Assembly (NCBI GenBank): GCA_001643675.2
Contig: LSRY02000004.1
Span: 248,001-312,000 of the forward strand
DNA: 64,000 bases
Direction of reading: 5' to 3'
Source: Monocercomonoides exilis
Taxonomy: Eukaryota > Preaxostyla > Oxymonadida > Polymastigidae
In this document: positions 1-13,700 of the stretch, piece after piece
Layout of the letters: every line of letters starts with the position of its first letter
How positions within the stretch are numbered: the stretch's first letter is position 1
The notes under the pieces: model-generated
Told to the model about the DNA's origin: nothing
Seen by the model: the letters and a program-made list of their open reading frames with translations, nothing else
Databases searched by the model: none
Position numbers and translations under genes: made by a program

Positions 1-3000
1 TGACAAGCTTAGTGAATGAAGGGCCGTTCTGCAGACGGACACCACACAAAAGCAGCAAAAACAAAGAGATTGCATTCAAAACAGACTTTTCGGAAGAAGA
101 GGAAGAGGAAGAGGAAGAGGAAGAGGATGCAGATTGAGAAGGAAGATAATATGAAAATGTCTCATTTGTGTCGAATGATTCAAAGTTAGTGATGTAAGCA
201 CACAGAACAGATGAGCCAATAACAGACAGGGCACTTCTGAATGAGTGAATGAGGACAGAAGCATAATGAGACAGAAGAGAAGGCGCAGAGCTTCCAGAAG
301 AAAGCAGAGGCACCACATCTTCTGCTGGCTGAAGGGAGCTCACAGTGCTGCTGAGTGCAACGATGGAGCGGAAGTACACTTCGAACAACGAGCGAGGCCC
401 GACAACCACGTCGCCCATGACACCAAAGCAGGAATAGGCATACGACGGGTCTTTTGTCCATCGGCGGAGGTCTTCCATCAGAGAGCATGCAGCAAATACA
501 GCAACAAGAGCATTGCATGTCATCTCCTTCGCAAGTGCAGCAGTCATACGCACAACAAACTTGCCATTCTTTTCTTTCTCTTTGGATTTCTTCTTCTTCT
601 TCTTCTTTCCTTCTTTTGCTTCCTCGTTCTCTTCAGTGTCTTCATCAACTGGCACTTCGTTCTCTTCCAACTTCTCGTTCTTCAGCAAGTTCTGTGCATC
701 GCTCATCTCCTTCCTCAGCCCACTTGCCATTGCTGTCGCCTTCTTGAAAGCCAAAGGCATCTCGCAATCTTCGCTTATCACGCTGTGAATGACATCGCTG
801 TATGAACTAATCAGGCGCTCAATCTTCTCTGTTGAATCAGCTGATATCAACAGCACACTTTCAGGCTTCTTTTCTCTCCACTGCTTCACCTCTTCTGCAT
901 CCATCACACTTCTCATCACAACAAGCTTCGCAATCGCTAACGCTTCTTCCACAGAAATCACTGTCTGCTCGTCACTCGCTTTTCTCTCTTCTTTGCCTGG
1001 CACCAGAACAGATTCAATCATCTCGTTTATTCTCTCTGCCTCTCTTCCGATCGACAGCTGGCCCAGTCCAAATGGCGGTGTTGGTGTCACACTCGGTGTA
1101 ATTGCAGGTGATGTTGTTGGCGTTGGTGTCTGCGATGTGCTGTCTCCATCGTCATACTCTTCATTCCCTTCCATCGTTTTCTCTCTCTTCTCCTTGCCTG
1201 CCTCGTCTCTCAACGACAACTTCCCGTTTTTCGCTCCTTTCTTCTTCTGCTTCGCGGACGCCTCTCCTTTCTTCTTCCCAGCTGCCTCAGCCTGCTTCTC
1301 CATCTCCTTCTGCTTCTTCTTCTGCTCCCAGCTGGACGCTTTCTTCTGCTCTTTCTTCGGCTCTTCACTCAAAAGAGAGAACACATTGCCAGCTTTTCCG
1401 GAGTCTCCTGATGAGAGTATCGCTTTCGGCGCATGTGGGTCGCGGTTGGATGGTCTGGCCAAGATGGTTGTGGGAGTGTATGACGTGGCAAAGGATGTAG
1501 TGACACCAGATCTGAATGGAGAAGGTGAAGGTGATGGAGACAAAGATGAGGGAGAAGGTGAGCTGTAGACATTGTTTGCGTGTGGGGGTGGGGATCTTCT
1601 CCCAGCTGAGCTGTAGTGCTGGGCATTTGGCTGGTACTGTGATTGCTGCTGCCCAAACGAGGAGTAGCTGGCAGACGATGCAGCGAGTGAGGGAGGAGGT
1701 GGTGGAGGTGCTGCAGACTTCGAAGCAGATGTGACACGAGTGGGCCAGCCGTTCTTTGCGAAGTCGATGACGTCCATCAGTTTGAATTTCACTTTCTTTT
1801 CGAGCTTGCCGGCGTCGATCACTTTCTGCACACCTTTCATCTGCTGGTTGAACTGGCCAGGCATCTCCCGCTGGATCTTCGGTCCGACACACGTCAGGAA
1901 CGAGGCGAGCTGGTTCATGTTCTCCTCAATCGGATTCTGCGGGTCTGTCCCTTTCCACAGGTGGTTCATGCACTGCGCCCCTTTCTCGGTGGAGATGACG
2001 GAGTGGCTGATAAGCTCCCCTGCAAACATCACTGTCCCTTTCACACGCAGATTGAACAGCACTTTCTTCTGCTCTGCGTCTTCCTCGCTGAGCGACTCCA
2101 GCTCTTCTGGCTTGACTGCCTTCTCGAAGTTCCACTCAGAGAAAAAGGCGACCCACACACGGTCAATCAGCTGCTGCTGGAAGCGTGTTGCAATGGGAGA
2201 GCGGTGCATCTGAGCAGACTGCTGAGGAGACAGAGGAGGAGTGGATGATGATGATGATGAGGCTGAGGATGATGGTGATGTGGGAGGTGTTTGTGACGAC
2301 GAGGCTGAACTGCCTTTGCTGTTTGCTTCGTCGTCGTTGCTGATGTCGACTTCTGCAAGCTTTGCTGAGAGCTCTGCATAAAGTGTGAAGTATTTGGCTT
2401 CGAAAATAGCCTTTTCGTAGATTTCTTCTGCAATCTTCTTCAAAAGCTCTTCTTCTTTTTTGTCAAATTCTTTCAGCTCTTCCTCAAATTCGCTTTCAGA
2501 TGAACTCTCTTCCTCTTCCTCTTCCTCCTCCCCCTCCTCCTCCTCTTCTTCTTCTTCTTCCTCTTCCTCTTCCTCATCTTCATCTTCTTCTTCTTCCTCT
2601 TTCATTAACTTCCTCTTTTGCTTTTCTTCTTGTTTCGCCTTCTTCTGTTCCTTCTTAATCCTCTTCTTCTCTTCCTTCTCTGCCTTCATCTTCACCCTCT
2701 CCTCTGTCTTCTTCGCCTTCTTCTTCTCATAAGTCCTCATCAGCCCCGAAATCTCGCTCACCATCTCGTCAAAAGTCGACGGCGCAATCTTGTTCAGCAC
2801 CGCCCGCACCTTCTCAATCACACTCTCCATCGTCTCTGATGCCTCAGACATCGCCCTCTTCCTCTTCTCCTCTCTCCTCTCTGCGCGCCACGACTTCTCT
2901 GCCTTGTTCGGCAGCGCCACCCGCGGCATATACGACGAGTTCCGCCCATACATCCACTGCCCATCGTACCCTCTCCCTCCGCCCATCCCCATCCGCATCA

Positions 3001-6000
3001 TCTTCCTCTCCTGTCCGCCAGGCGGATTCGACAGCAGCGGCTGGTCAGCCCCCATCTTCTTGTCCTTCCTGTCTCTGAACCCTTCCCCTCCCATCCTCCC
3101 TTCCCTCATGTTCCGATAGTCCCCCATTCCTCCTCTGTCCTTCCGCTGCCCCATCGGCTGCTGTGCATACTTCTGAATCTCTCCCACGTTGAACTTCATA
3201 AACTGCAGATTTAGCTTCAGATTGAACTTCTTGCACATTCCTGTCTCTGGCACCTCCATCTCGCCCTCAGATGGCCTGAGAGTGAGCAGAGTGAGCAGCG
3301 AATAGACTGGGTGGGCATTCTTCTTCTCATTGTGCTTCTGCTGCTGTTGCTGTTGCTGCTTCTCCTGTTGTTGTTGTTGTTGTTGTTGAGAGGCAAACTT
3401 GTCAGACACTTCTTTCAGCGCAGCAGATGGCTCTGAATCGAATGGAACAGTCAGCGCATCAAGGGCTGCTTTGCTTTTGAGCACAAATACGTTTCCTTCT
3501 CCGGTGCAGTCTTTGATCAGCTGGTGATGCTCAGCCAAGGGAATTGTGGTGAACTGGTTGGACATATTGGAAGAAGACGAAGGAGAAGGAGAAGGAGAAG
3601 GAAAGGCAAAAGGTGAGGGAGACGGATATGGAGAGCTTGAAGGGTATGGCTGCTGTCCTGAATAAGATTGGGCAGAAGGAGAAGGACTGGGCTGGGGAGA
3701 GACAGAAGGATGGGCAGAAGAGAGTGAGAACGGAGTGGGAGAAGGAGTTGTGTCTGCAGAGGAGGAGGAGGAGGAGGAAGAAGAAGAAGAAGCAGAAGAA
3801 GAGGCAGAAGAAGATGGGTGCTGTGTGAACACCATCTGAATGGAATCAGCAGAAGAGGGAGGAGTTGTTGAAGATGGCGTGGAGGCAGGCTGGGGAGAAA
3901 CTGACTCCAAATTGAGCTCTTCTTCCCTGTGCTTCGGCAGAGGCGCTGCCAACTGCAGCGTTTTGCTTGTTTTGGCTGCTTTTGCCTCTTTCCCTGTTTT
4001 CTCTTCGGATTCTGCGGATGATACTGGTGTTGTCTTTTCTTCTTTCTCTCTTTTTTCTTCTTTTTCTTTTCTCTCTTCTTTTTGTTTGCTCTCTTCGCCT
4101 TTTGCCTCTTTCTTTGTCTTTTTCTTCTCTGCCTCTTCGACTTTCTCTTTCGCCACTGCTTTTTCTGCATCTTTTGCGACTGCTTTGGCTTTGGCTTTTG
4201 GTGCTGCTGGTTTTGCAGCTGATTCTTCATTCGCTTTGACTGACTTGTCGCTCTTTTCAATCTTTTCAGGCATTTTCTCTTTGATTTCTTTGGTTTCCTT
4301 CATCTCACTTGCTTCTTTCGCTTCTTTTGTTGCTTTATTTTCTTTCCCTTTCGTCTCCTTCCCTTCCTTCTTCTTTTCCACTCCTCCTTCTTTCTTTGGC
4401 TGCTCTTCTTTCTCTTTGCTCACTTTCTGCTTTTCTGCTTCAACAGTTCTTGGTGACTCCTTCTGCTTTGTTGTTTTTGCTGCTTCATTCGCTTTCTCTT
4501 TCCCTTCTCTTTCTTTCCCTTCTCTTTCTCTTTCTTTCCCTTCTCTGCTCTTCTTCTCTTCTGCCTCTTTCTGTTGCATGACTTCATTAGCTGCTTTCTC
4601 TACTCTCTCTTTCTCTTCTCTTTCCTTCTTTGCCTTCTCCTTCTCCTTCTCCTTCTCTTTCTCTCTCTCCTTCTCTTTCTCCTTTTCTTCTCTTTCCTTC
4701 CTCTCTCTTCCTTCTTTCTCTCCCGCTTTTTTCTCAACTTTGGCTTTTTCTCCTTCTTTTGGAGTTTCTTTCTCTTCTTTCTCTACTCCTTCTGCTTTAA
4801 CCTTCTCCGCTTTTGGCTTTTCTGATTTTTCTGCTTTTTCAACCTTTTCTTTTGGCTCCTTCACTTCTTTATCAATCTTTGGCTTCTTCACTTTCTCTGC
4901 TTCCTTCTTCGGCTCTTCTTTCTCTTTTCTCTGCTCTTCCTTCTCTTTCTCTTTCTCTTTCTCTTTCTCTTTCTCTTTCTCTTTGTCTTTCTGTTTTGGC
5001 TTCGGCTTCTTTATTTCTGATCCCTTTTCCTGCCAAAACTCTTCTTCTCTCTTCTTCTCCCTCTCCTTCCTCTCCAACGCTTTCTTCCTTTCCCTCTCGA
5101 TTTCCTGTTCTCTTGCTTTTCGCTCTCTTTCTTCCTTCTCCTTCTCCTTCTTCCTCTTCTCTATCTTCTCCTTCTTCGCTTTCTCTGCCTTCTCCTTCTT
5201 CTCCTTCTCAATTCGTTCTGCCTCTTCCTCCTCTTCTTTTTGTGTCTGTGGCTGCTTTTGTACTTTGGCTGGTTCATTCACAAGAGGCTCCGGAATATTC
5301 TCATCTCTTTGCAAATCAGCTGAAGAAGATGATGAAGATGCAGATGCAGACGTTGTTGAAGGTGTTTGTTCAAACACATTTGCTTGCTTTGCCTCTGCCT
5401 TCACATTCATCCCATTCGCTTGTCTCTGATTTTGCACATTCAGCACAGCAGAGGGCGATGAAGGAGTGCCATAAGAAGAGTACGAAGCAGACGGGGCATT
5501 CTGTTTGAGAGAGGCAGCTGGTTGTGGATGGAGCTGGTTGGGGAGTGGATGCACAGGCGATGCCAACAGAGCATTCCCTTTGTTGGGCAGAGGAGCTGGC
5601 TGCAGATGCGGCGGAACTCCTTCTGAAAGACCAGAAAACGGACCTGTTGCCAACTGCCCTGGCTGCAGCAGGCCTTGTTGTTGTTGTTGTTGTTGTGTCT
5701 GTGTCTGGATGGGAGCCATCGAAGGAGAAGAAGGAGAAGGAGAAAGATGAGCCATTCCAGGAAGCATTTGTGCCTGTCCTGCGTGGAATGGGCTCTGCAC
5801 ATTGACAGACAGCACACGCTGCTTGGTGGCTGGAGACGGGCTGAGGGAAGACATCGAAGGCGGTGGGGAGTGGAAGGAAGCGCCTGATTGAGTGGCAGAA
5901 AGAGAAGGAGAGAGGCCTGTGGCATTTGGCTGAAGATGAGGATAGGGCAGCCCAGCATTAGGGACAGGCACAGGCACAGGCACAGGCACAGGAGCAGGGC

Positions 6001-8599
6001 CAGGCGAGAGAGAGGCAGAGTGAAGGGTGTTTCCGCCCATTGGGAGGAGCGGCGGGGTGAGGGGAGGCAGCGTGGAGGAGATGCCTGTGAGCGACGGAGA
6101 CGTCGGCATCGGCAGCACAGGTGCTCTTCCCTGCTGAGGCGACTGGGTGGGCGAGTGAGGCAGCTTGTCTGGAAGATGGAGGGGGTTGTGGGGCACATTC
6201 TGGGTGTAGTCTCGCTGGTTGGGGTAGCCATGCTTTTGATAGGGCTGATAAGGACGCTGGAGTGGCTGTAGCTGAGGCTGAGGCTGTGGTTGTGGTTGTG
6301 GTAGTTGCTGCTTCTGATATCCCATGTGCCCATACTGCCCGTCGTTCTGCGCTGTACCTGGCTGCTTCCACATCTCGTTCTGCCTCCACGGCTCCAGCTG
6401 CTTCTGCCCATTTGCAGCAGCTCCATCAGAGTTGACTGGCACATTCGGTGAGAGCTCGTTTTTGAATGGAGACGGTGGGAAAAGCGCTGAGTTGCCAGCA
6501 GATGGCAGTGGCACCTGTCTGTTTGCATTCGGAATAGGTGAAGGATATGGCTGGTTCATCAATGCCTGCCCTTGTGGTTGTATTGGTGTCTGTATCTGTG
6601 TTTGTGTCTGTGCTGGTGTTGGTGTTTGTATGCCTTGTGATGAGACAGTCGCTGGCAGCTGAGCAGACAGCACAGGACGGCTGAATGGAGGTGATGTGGC
6701 TGACTGGCCAGCAAACGATGAGGGCGATGTTGGATAATACGGATGCTGCATCGGCTGCTGTGTGTGTGTCTGGGTGGCTGGCTGGCTGAGTGCCTGGTGA
6801 GGTGTAAATGACGGCTGTGTAGCGCCAGGCGTCTGCTCGTGCTGTTGTGCTGTGTTTACAGGGGAAGGCGAAGGAGAAGGTGTTGTCTTTGCTTTCTTCG
6901 ACACAAAAACAGCTGCCTGCACTTTGTCCTTCAGCAGATCAGCAGCTGTTGCTTTCAATGAATCCGTCGTGTTTGATCCTTTTGCAGCAGCATTTGACGG
7001 GACAAATGGCGAGATGTTTGCTGTTTTGGGAACAAAAGGCTGAACCTGTGTCAAAGTCGATGGGACTGTTGTTGCTGTTGCTGTTGTTGTTGTGGCAGAA
7101 GGTGGCTGTGATGTTGCGATGAGAATAGGAGCTGCCTTGGCAGATGCTTCTGTGTGCCTCGGAAAGACAAATGGTGTCGCTGAGAGTGTTGACTCTAAAT
7201 TTGCTTTGATGTCTGGCAGAGCAGTTGCAGCTGAAGAGGAAGAGGAGGAGGAGGAAGAAGTCGAATCGCCTTTGCTCTCTGCTATCGGTGGTGTAGAAGT
7301 TGAAGGATGAGCAGATTTTCCCACTGCAGATGAAGGCGATGCTGCCTTTGAATGGAATTTAGGCACAAATTCTGGCACTTCCTTGCTTTTTGCCTTTTCA
7401 AGGAGTGCAGAATGGGCGATCTCGATAAGTGATGTGGCTGGCTGAGAGGTCTGTTGTAGGGACAATGCACTGCTTGAGCCAGCTGTCTGCTTTGAGTCAT
7501 CCGAAGAGATAGCGCCAGAAGCAGCTTGTGCTGACGACTGGGGCAATGAAGACAGACTGGAGGATGCAGAAGCAGCAGCTGAGGAAGAAGATTTGGGTGC
7601 AGTTGTGGGGACTGTTTCTGAGCTTGCTTTTGCATCGCTCTTTGAAGTAGAAGTAGAAGCAGAAGCAGAAGAAGAAGAACGATATTTCAAAGGGATAAAA
7701 GAACTTGATGAAGTGTTCAAATGAGTCGAGGAATCGTCCTTTTCAGAATGTGTTGCTTGCGCAGGAGTTGACGTGTTAGATGAGGATCCCGCTGGCAAAT
7801 GATGTGAAGTGAACTCACTCGCCGACGGGGAAAGAGTTTTTGCAATCATTCCCGTAGAATCAAAATTTGTTGATTGTTGATATTCAGGTCCAAAGCTATT
7901 TCGAGGTACATCTGTTTCAGAAATCGAATACGCTGGCATTCCTCTACCACGGCCATATCCTCTACCGCGTCCTCTTCCCATACCCCTTAGTGGCAATGCT
8001 CCTCCTTGAGAAACCCAACCTCCTGACCCTCTTCCAATACCACGTCCACGTCCAAATCCTTGTGTCGGTGCCATCATTTGAAATTGTTCTGGATATTGCT
8101 CAAAATCATTTTGCATCATTGGCACAGAATTAAGTCCATCATTATAATAATCTATTGGGGCATCAAAGTCATCTCCAGTATATCCAATTTCATCTGTACC
8201 AACCATCATTTCGTTTGCATAATAAGGATTGTCAACAATTTGCATTTCGTTGGGCTCCTATTTTTTGTTTGTTGTTTTAGTTGGATGAATTGAATACAAT
8301 CGAAAATGTGAATTATAAAGAAGAGTGTCATATTTATTGTTGTAATTGTCAAAAAAGAAGAAGAAATAAAATCCTAAATTTTACAAAAATAAATCGTTTA
8401 ATAAGACCTGATACATTTGTTGACCCATTTGATAAGGCGGCATCATGGTAGGTTGCACAAAATCCGCACTATAATATGACGAATTGTAACGCAAAGTAAT
8501 TATTCAATTAACGCATACAACATCAACAAAAAAATACCTTTCTTGATATGGCATTTGATCTATTGGATAGGAGCCGAATGAATTTTGGTCATAGCTCAT
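1..8599 (-). CDS. EIF4G: eIF4G-like translation initiation scaffold (3' end outside window)
   Basis: Three exons in consistent phase are read: 8599-8538, 8468-8408 and 8257 to beyond position 1, about 2,790 residues with no stop yet. The start is the ATG at 8599 (MSYDQNSFGSYP). An RG-rich segment lies near residues 110-147, followed by long S/T/P/Q-rich sequence with QQQQQQ and VPVPVP runs, then a very long K/E-rich charged block (about residues 1045-1480). A candidate eIF4E-binding motif, YSLLTLL (Y-x4-L-hydrophobic), starts at Y1693. A MIF4G domain spans about 1850-2215, starting VRAVLNKIAPSTFDEMV and ending KLMDVIDFAKNGW, with an acidic run inserted. MIF4G is the known eIF4A/RNA-binding platform of eIF4G, so the inferred role is cytoplasmic mRNA recruitment to ribosomes. 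Family eIF4Gs are usually 900-1,600 residues, so this one is unusually long. The family call is firm; the exact C-terminal domains are not visible. Confidence 0.85.
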
Positions 8600-9381
8600 G
8601 TTTTAATCTTTGCAAAATTCAGACTCCAAACCCATCATATTGTCCTGAACAGCTCATTTTTTCAAAACGACATAAAACAATTATTTTTGATGCAACATTA
8701 AAACATTATATAGAATCGAAGTGTTTGAAAGCATTTATGTTTAGCGGCCATTATTTAAAAATTTTTAAATGGAATTGTTCTTTTTCTTTTATCAAAGATA
8801 GAATGATGAAAAACTATATGCATAATCCTTCATTATTTTTTGTTTATTGATTTTGAATTATCATTGATTTTTTAAAAATATTTCGCATTATTGAGATTAT
8901 TTTGGAAATTAGAGAATGTTTCATAAAATATTTCAATTTTCTTTTAATTCAGAAGCATATTTTTCAATATAAAAAATAATAAATTGAGAAATATTGGACT
9001 TTGATTTTTTGTATGCCCATTAGAATTATTTCATTCAGAAGAGTAATGGTTTTCTTTTAAATAAAAAATTTGAGAGAGTGTTTTTTTCAAAACAATACCA
9101 CATTGGGCTGCGAATGTGAAAAATAAAGAAGAAAAAATTTTTTTAGGCTTAGGGATTATGAAAATAACTTTTTCTTTTTAATATCTCCGAAAAATTATCA
9201 TAATCGTCATAGAACGATTCACAAAAATCGTCCTTCGCCATTTTTAACAATTTCACTTGGAGCATTCACAATCAATAAATAAAAATAGATTTTATCTCCA
9301 AAATGAGAACAATGATCGTTAATAACGCGCTTTTCACAGATCAAACCCATTAATTGCTTTTGTATTTCACTGTTGTCAAAA
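8600..9381. other. AT-rich divergent intergenic region
   Basis: This separates the divergently read eIF4G-like gene (minus) and PNP gene (plus), so it should hold both promoters. I see only AT-rich, homopolymer-rich DNA and no RNA gene or convincing promoter motif. Confidence 0.5.
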
Positions 9382-10430
9382 ATGTCAGAATGTTTGAAAT
9401 TTTTTTTAGAATTTATTGTTGTTTATATTTATTGATTTTATAGTTCCAACTATCGCTGATTTGGAAGAAACTGTTGCAGCTATCCGTGCGAAGGCTCCAG
9501 GATTTCAGCCAAAGATTGGTTTGATAAATTTTTTAAATAAATATTATGATTTTCTTTTATTTATTATTTTTGAAATAGGTATCATTCTTGGAACTGGATT
9601 GAGCGGAATGGGAGAACAATTGGATGAATCCCCAGCGAAAATTGTTATGCCATATGCTGAAGTCCCTCATTTTGCAAAATCAACAGTTATCGGACATGCT
9701 GGAAATCTCCTTCTTGGCTACATCAATGGAGTTCCTGTAATGTGCATGCAAGGAAGATTCCATTATTATGAAGGATACTCTCTCAATCAGGTAACATATC
9801 CTGTTAGAGTCATGGCAAAAATGGGAGTAAAAGGACTTGTTGTTTCAAATGCAGCAGGATGCTTAAATGCTGATTGGCAAGTTGGCGATATTGCACTTAT
9901 CACAGATCATATTAATTTCCAAGGAACAAATCCTCTTATTGGACCAAACAAAGACTTTTTCCCCCCTTATTCAACAAGATTTCCTGATATGAGCGACTGC
10001 TACGATAAAAAAATGCGTGAAGCTGTGAAAGAAGTTGCAGCGAAGAAGGATCTTAAACTTCGCGAAGGTGTTTATTTTGCTATGTCAGGACCTTCATATG
10101 AAACAAGTTTGTATTTCAAAAAAATATGTTTTTTGTAATAAAGTTAAAAAAAATTTTTTTTTCTTTTTGTTTTATTAAAAAATATTAGGCGCTGAGCACA
10201 AATTCATTAAAATTGTTGGAGGAGATTTTGTTGGCATGTCAACTGCTCCTGAGGTTATTGTTGCCCGTCACAGCGGACTACGTTGCGTTGGATTTAGCGT
10301 TATGACTAACATGTGTGTTCCAGGTGTTGTTGCTGATCATGCTGTCATCGGTGATGTTGGGCGTTCTGCTGGTGACAGACTTGTTCCACTTCTTCGTGAT
10401 TCCCTCCCTGGAATTGCTGCTCAACTTTAA
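9382..10430 (+). CDS. PNP: Purine nucleoside phosphorylase, class I trimeric type
   Basis: Exons are 9382-9391, 9444-9518, 9579-10106 and 10189-10430. The spliced frame gives 284 residues, the usual length of the trimeric PNP family. The 10-nt first exon gives MSE and joins to read [12 protein letters not shown]. The phosphate loop GTGLSG is at about 33-38, GRFHYYEGY at 87-95 (phosphate/ribose-site His90), NAAGCLN at 119-125, PSYET at 200-204 and [13 protein letters not shown] at 220-232. The purine-site Glu203 and Asn245 correspond to human Glu201 and Asn243, so 6-oxopurine nucleosides (inosine, guanosine) are the expected substrates. It would cleave them with phosphate in the cytosol for purine salvage, which matters in parasitic or gut-living protists that depend on salvage. 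Introns are 52, 60 and 82 nt and all three start GTTTG. All key residues are intact. Confidence 0.95.
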
Positions 10431-10738
10431 GTGTCCTTATTCTGGAGTGCTCTTTATTTTGTTTCTGAATGTTATGGATTTTAATTTATTTTTGGCTTTT
10501 AATTCGCATTACTTTTTGATCAGTTGGCATCTGTTATTATAAGTTGTGTTGGCATTCTTTTCTCTTTATTTAATGGGATATCCGTTGGATTAATCAGATA
10601 AGATTTGTTAATAGTTAATTAATTGATGGAAATTTTATTTTTGTTGGAAAATACTCAAAAAAAAATTAAAGAAAAAAGAAAATGTTTTTTTACAAGGAAA
10701 TCAATTTGTCAAAAACATAATGAAACAAGGAAAAATGA
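10431..10738. other. Convergent intergenic spacer
   Basis: About 300 bases lie between the stop of PNP (plus) and the stop of the Sec3-like gene (minus). The stretch is AT-rich and must hold both 3' ends. I see no gene in it. Confidence 0.5.
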
Positions 10739-13700
10739 TCACTTTGCGTTAAGAGTTACACCCACCACAGTTTTGTTCGTTTTGAGTAATTTTTCTCTGA
10801 TGTGATCAGACCATCTTGTAATTTCGCCAATTGTAACAGCGATGCGCTCTTCTCCGTAGCATTCCTTTGCCAACGCTGCAAATCGTGCGTGAAGTGCTGT
10901 GACATGATTCTAAACAAAACAGAAAGGAAAGGAATAAAAAAAAAATAATGTCATTCAAAATAAAACAAAAGTTTGGTTCAAAATGATAGATATATCAAAG
11001 TGGGTGATATTTAATGAAATATAATAAAATAAAATAATTAAAAGATAAATTGGAATAATAATTATTAAAAGAGAGCACACCGAAACAGTAACAGTAATCT
11101 GGCTGAAGAGATGATAATCTGATGCGAATGAGTCTCTGATCCTCCTCCGAATGGAGCGAAATGCGTCTTCCATCGACGAGTTGAACTCGTTGTTGATCGC
11201 ATCAAACTTCTTCTTCGAGAACTTCTCGTCAAATTGTATGTCTGTTGGCTGTCTAAGTGTCCTCTTGATAAGCTCAGCGTCTTTGATGAACGAGATCACC
11301 GGGCGGAGTGCATCAGCCACCAGAACAGCAGCATACTCATCCAGCAGCTCGTCATACCGCTTCTTCCAGTTGCCCGACAGCCGCTCGAGCGCCAGGGCTA
11401 TGCTCTTTGCCGTCTGCGCTGAGCACACGATGGGGTTGGCATCGAGCGTCTCGCTGGCATAGTTCCCAGCCAGATGGATGGACGAGGACGCGCTGATGGG
11501 CGTGCAGACAGCTGTCGGGTTCGTCTTCATCGATGAGATGATGTGCCACAAGTAGTGGATGTTCTCTAGCCGCATCGCACTCGACATCTCCGCCGGAAAC
11601 TGCGTCGACGGCTGCGTCGCCCGGTCAAGTGCCTCGACCGCCTTCTGTGCGCAGTCTGTGTAGAAGAAGTGCGACTTGCCGAAGGCTGTGTCCCCTCCCC
11701 CGCCCTGATACGCCTCTCCAACAAACGCAAAGAGGATCGGCAGGCGCGCAATGAACGTGGCGACCGCCGTGGGCTTACTGGTGTATGTGCCTAGCTGCTG
11801 CAAGCCGTTGAGGTAGCTGGAGGTGATGCGCTTCTGGATGAGCTCCTGGACAGCTGGCTGGAGGCGAGAGAGAATGTTAACCAGAAACGGAGTCAGCGCA
11901 GAAAGAGGCTGGATGTAGTTGGCGATGATGGCTGAGATGGAGATGAGGATGAAGTCGTTGTAGGAGCACGCAGTGTCGATCAGCTCTTTGAACACTTTGT
12001 CCAAGTCTTTGAATATTGCAGACAGCAATATCTGGACTGATGTTTCTCGTCTTGCTGCTTTCTCTGCTGCTGCTGAAGTTGGCTTTCCTTTCGCCTTAAG
12101 AGTTGATCCAGAAGTAGCAGTAGTTGAAGAAGAAGATGATGATGAAGTTGCAGTTTCTTCTTCCTCTTCCTCTTCTTCAATGCCAAGCTCCACCACTGGG
12201 AAGAAGAAAGAAGAGAGGAACATCTGCTCGATGATGCAAACGCGGCACACCTTTGCGAAGAAGAGGATGAATAGCTCGACAAGCGACAGGCTCGTCATGT
12301 CTACGTCTTCTTCGCACCAGAACTGCCGCGGCATCACCGACGGTGTGGGGACAGCGTCTGACGACTGGTCGTATGAAGAGGAAGAGGACGAGTGTCTCAG
12401 CAAAGTGGACGATGTGGTGGAAGCAGAGGCCACTGTCAGCAAAGAGACCGAAGCGCCCCGTTGAAGAGAAGGCTTGGCGAACCGGTCGAGTGAAGATGAC
12501 ACGCCAGATATAAGTTGGGTTGAAGGAGAAGGGCAGGTGGAAGAAGAAGAAGAAGAAGAGGATGATGATGATGATGATGATGATGGAAGAGATGACGAGG
12601 AAGCAGAATCGCCAGAACCAATTGAAGAGGCAACACGAGAATTAGAGCGGTCGAATGTGCGGATGATGTATTGCTTGTCGCTCAAAGAAAGCTTTCCTGT
12701 GTCGACAAAGTTGATCTTCACGTAGCTCTTCTGCTTTGATATCATCGACTTCACGTTGTTCAGAAACTGTGTGATCTCTGCCGTATACACCGCCCCAACC
12801 TGCTCGGCGTAGAAGACTGCCAGCTCGTTGACGGTGGAGTTCGTAGGCATCCCGGGAAGCGGGTGTTCGTGCATCAGCTGCAGCGCCTCAATCATCGATT
12901 GATACTTCATCACTGCATTGTGAAGCGGGCGGTGGCTCATAAGTCTGCCATGTGTCTTCACTGTATGTGAAAAGAACAACACAAAAAGAAAGAAAGAAAG
13001 AAAGAATTTAAATGGAAATTTTCAAACAGATACAGAAATGTGTTTGTAAAAATAAATTATTGAATTGAAATTCATTAACAATCAATTACCAACCCTTACT
13101 CGGTAAATTTCTATCTTTATATTCTGAGATGTGTGTCGGTATTGCCGCTCTCATAAATTGATTAATTTGCCTGTTAAATGAAGACACGGCATGAACGTGT
13201 TGCGATTTAATTTCCTTTACCATCATTAAATCTTTAAGTTCAGAAAGATCTACAACTGTTGGGGATGGAGTCTCCCTTTTTGGAGTATCAAGGGGTAAAG
13301 AATTTGAAGGTTTTTGTACATTTTGCTGGTGAATTGTAAAATCTAGATAATCGTCATCATTATCTCCGGTAAGATGATCATAAGTAGTTTCTAATTTTTT
13401 CCTAGACAAAATTATTACATCTTTTGTTATTCTCAGCATTTCATCTTGACCATCAGGTAATTTGAGAGTCTCGATTATCTGAAGTGTTTCATCTGGTATT
13501 TTAATGGATTCTATTGCCTCAAATACACGCTGAATCTTCCGATGAGAACGTTCTGTTCGAACAAGTCGAGTATGATCCTTTTCGAGTTTTGCAAGTGATT
13601 CTTTCATGTTATCCAGTCCGCCTTGAGCTGTTTCTTCAAATTTTTTTACATGCTCGTGCGAATCTGAAAGAGCAGAGAGTTGATGCATCACATCCCCAAA

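Noticed and set aside
513-5508. Long plus-strand frames rich in Ser, Phe and Leu (for example 3840-5429, 529 residues) and minus-strand frames such as 5440-6528 and 3517-4260
   Set aside because: They lie opposite or out of frame with the eIF4G-like gene, mirror its Glu/Lys/Gln codon runs, and contain no domain. The minus frame with codon 5' ends at positions 1 modulo 3 is continuous and carries MIF4G.
9416-9443. PNP starting at a TTG with a hydrophobic N-terminus (LFIFIDFIV)
   Set aside because: This is intron sequence. Splicing 9382-9391 to 9444 gives the standard PNP N-terminus with correct phase and an ATG start.
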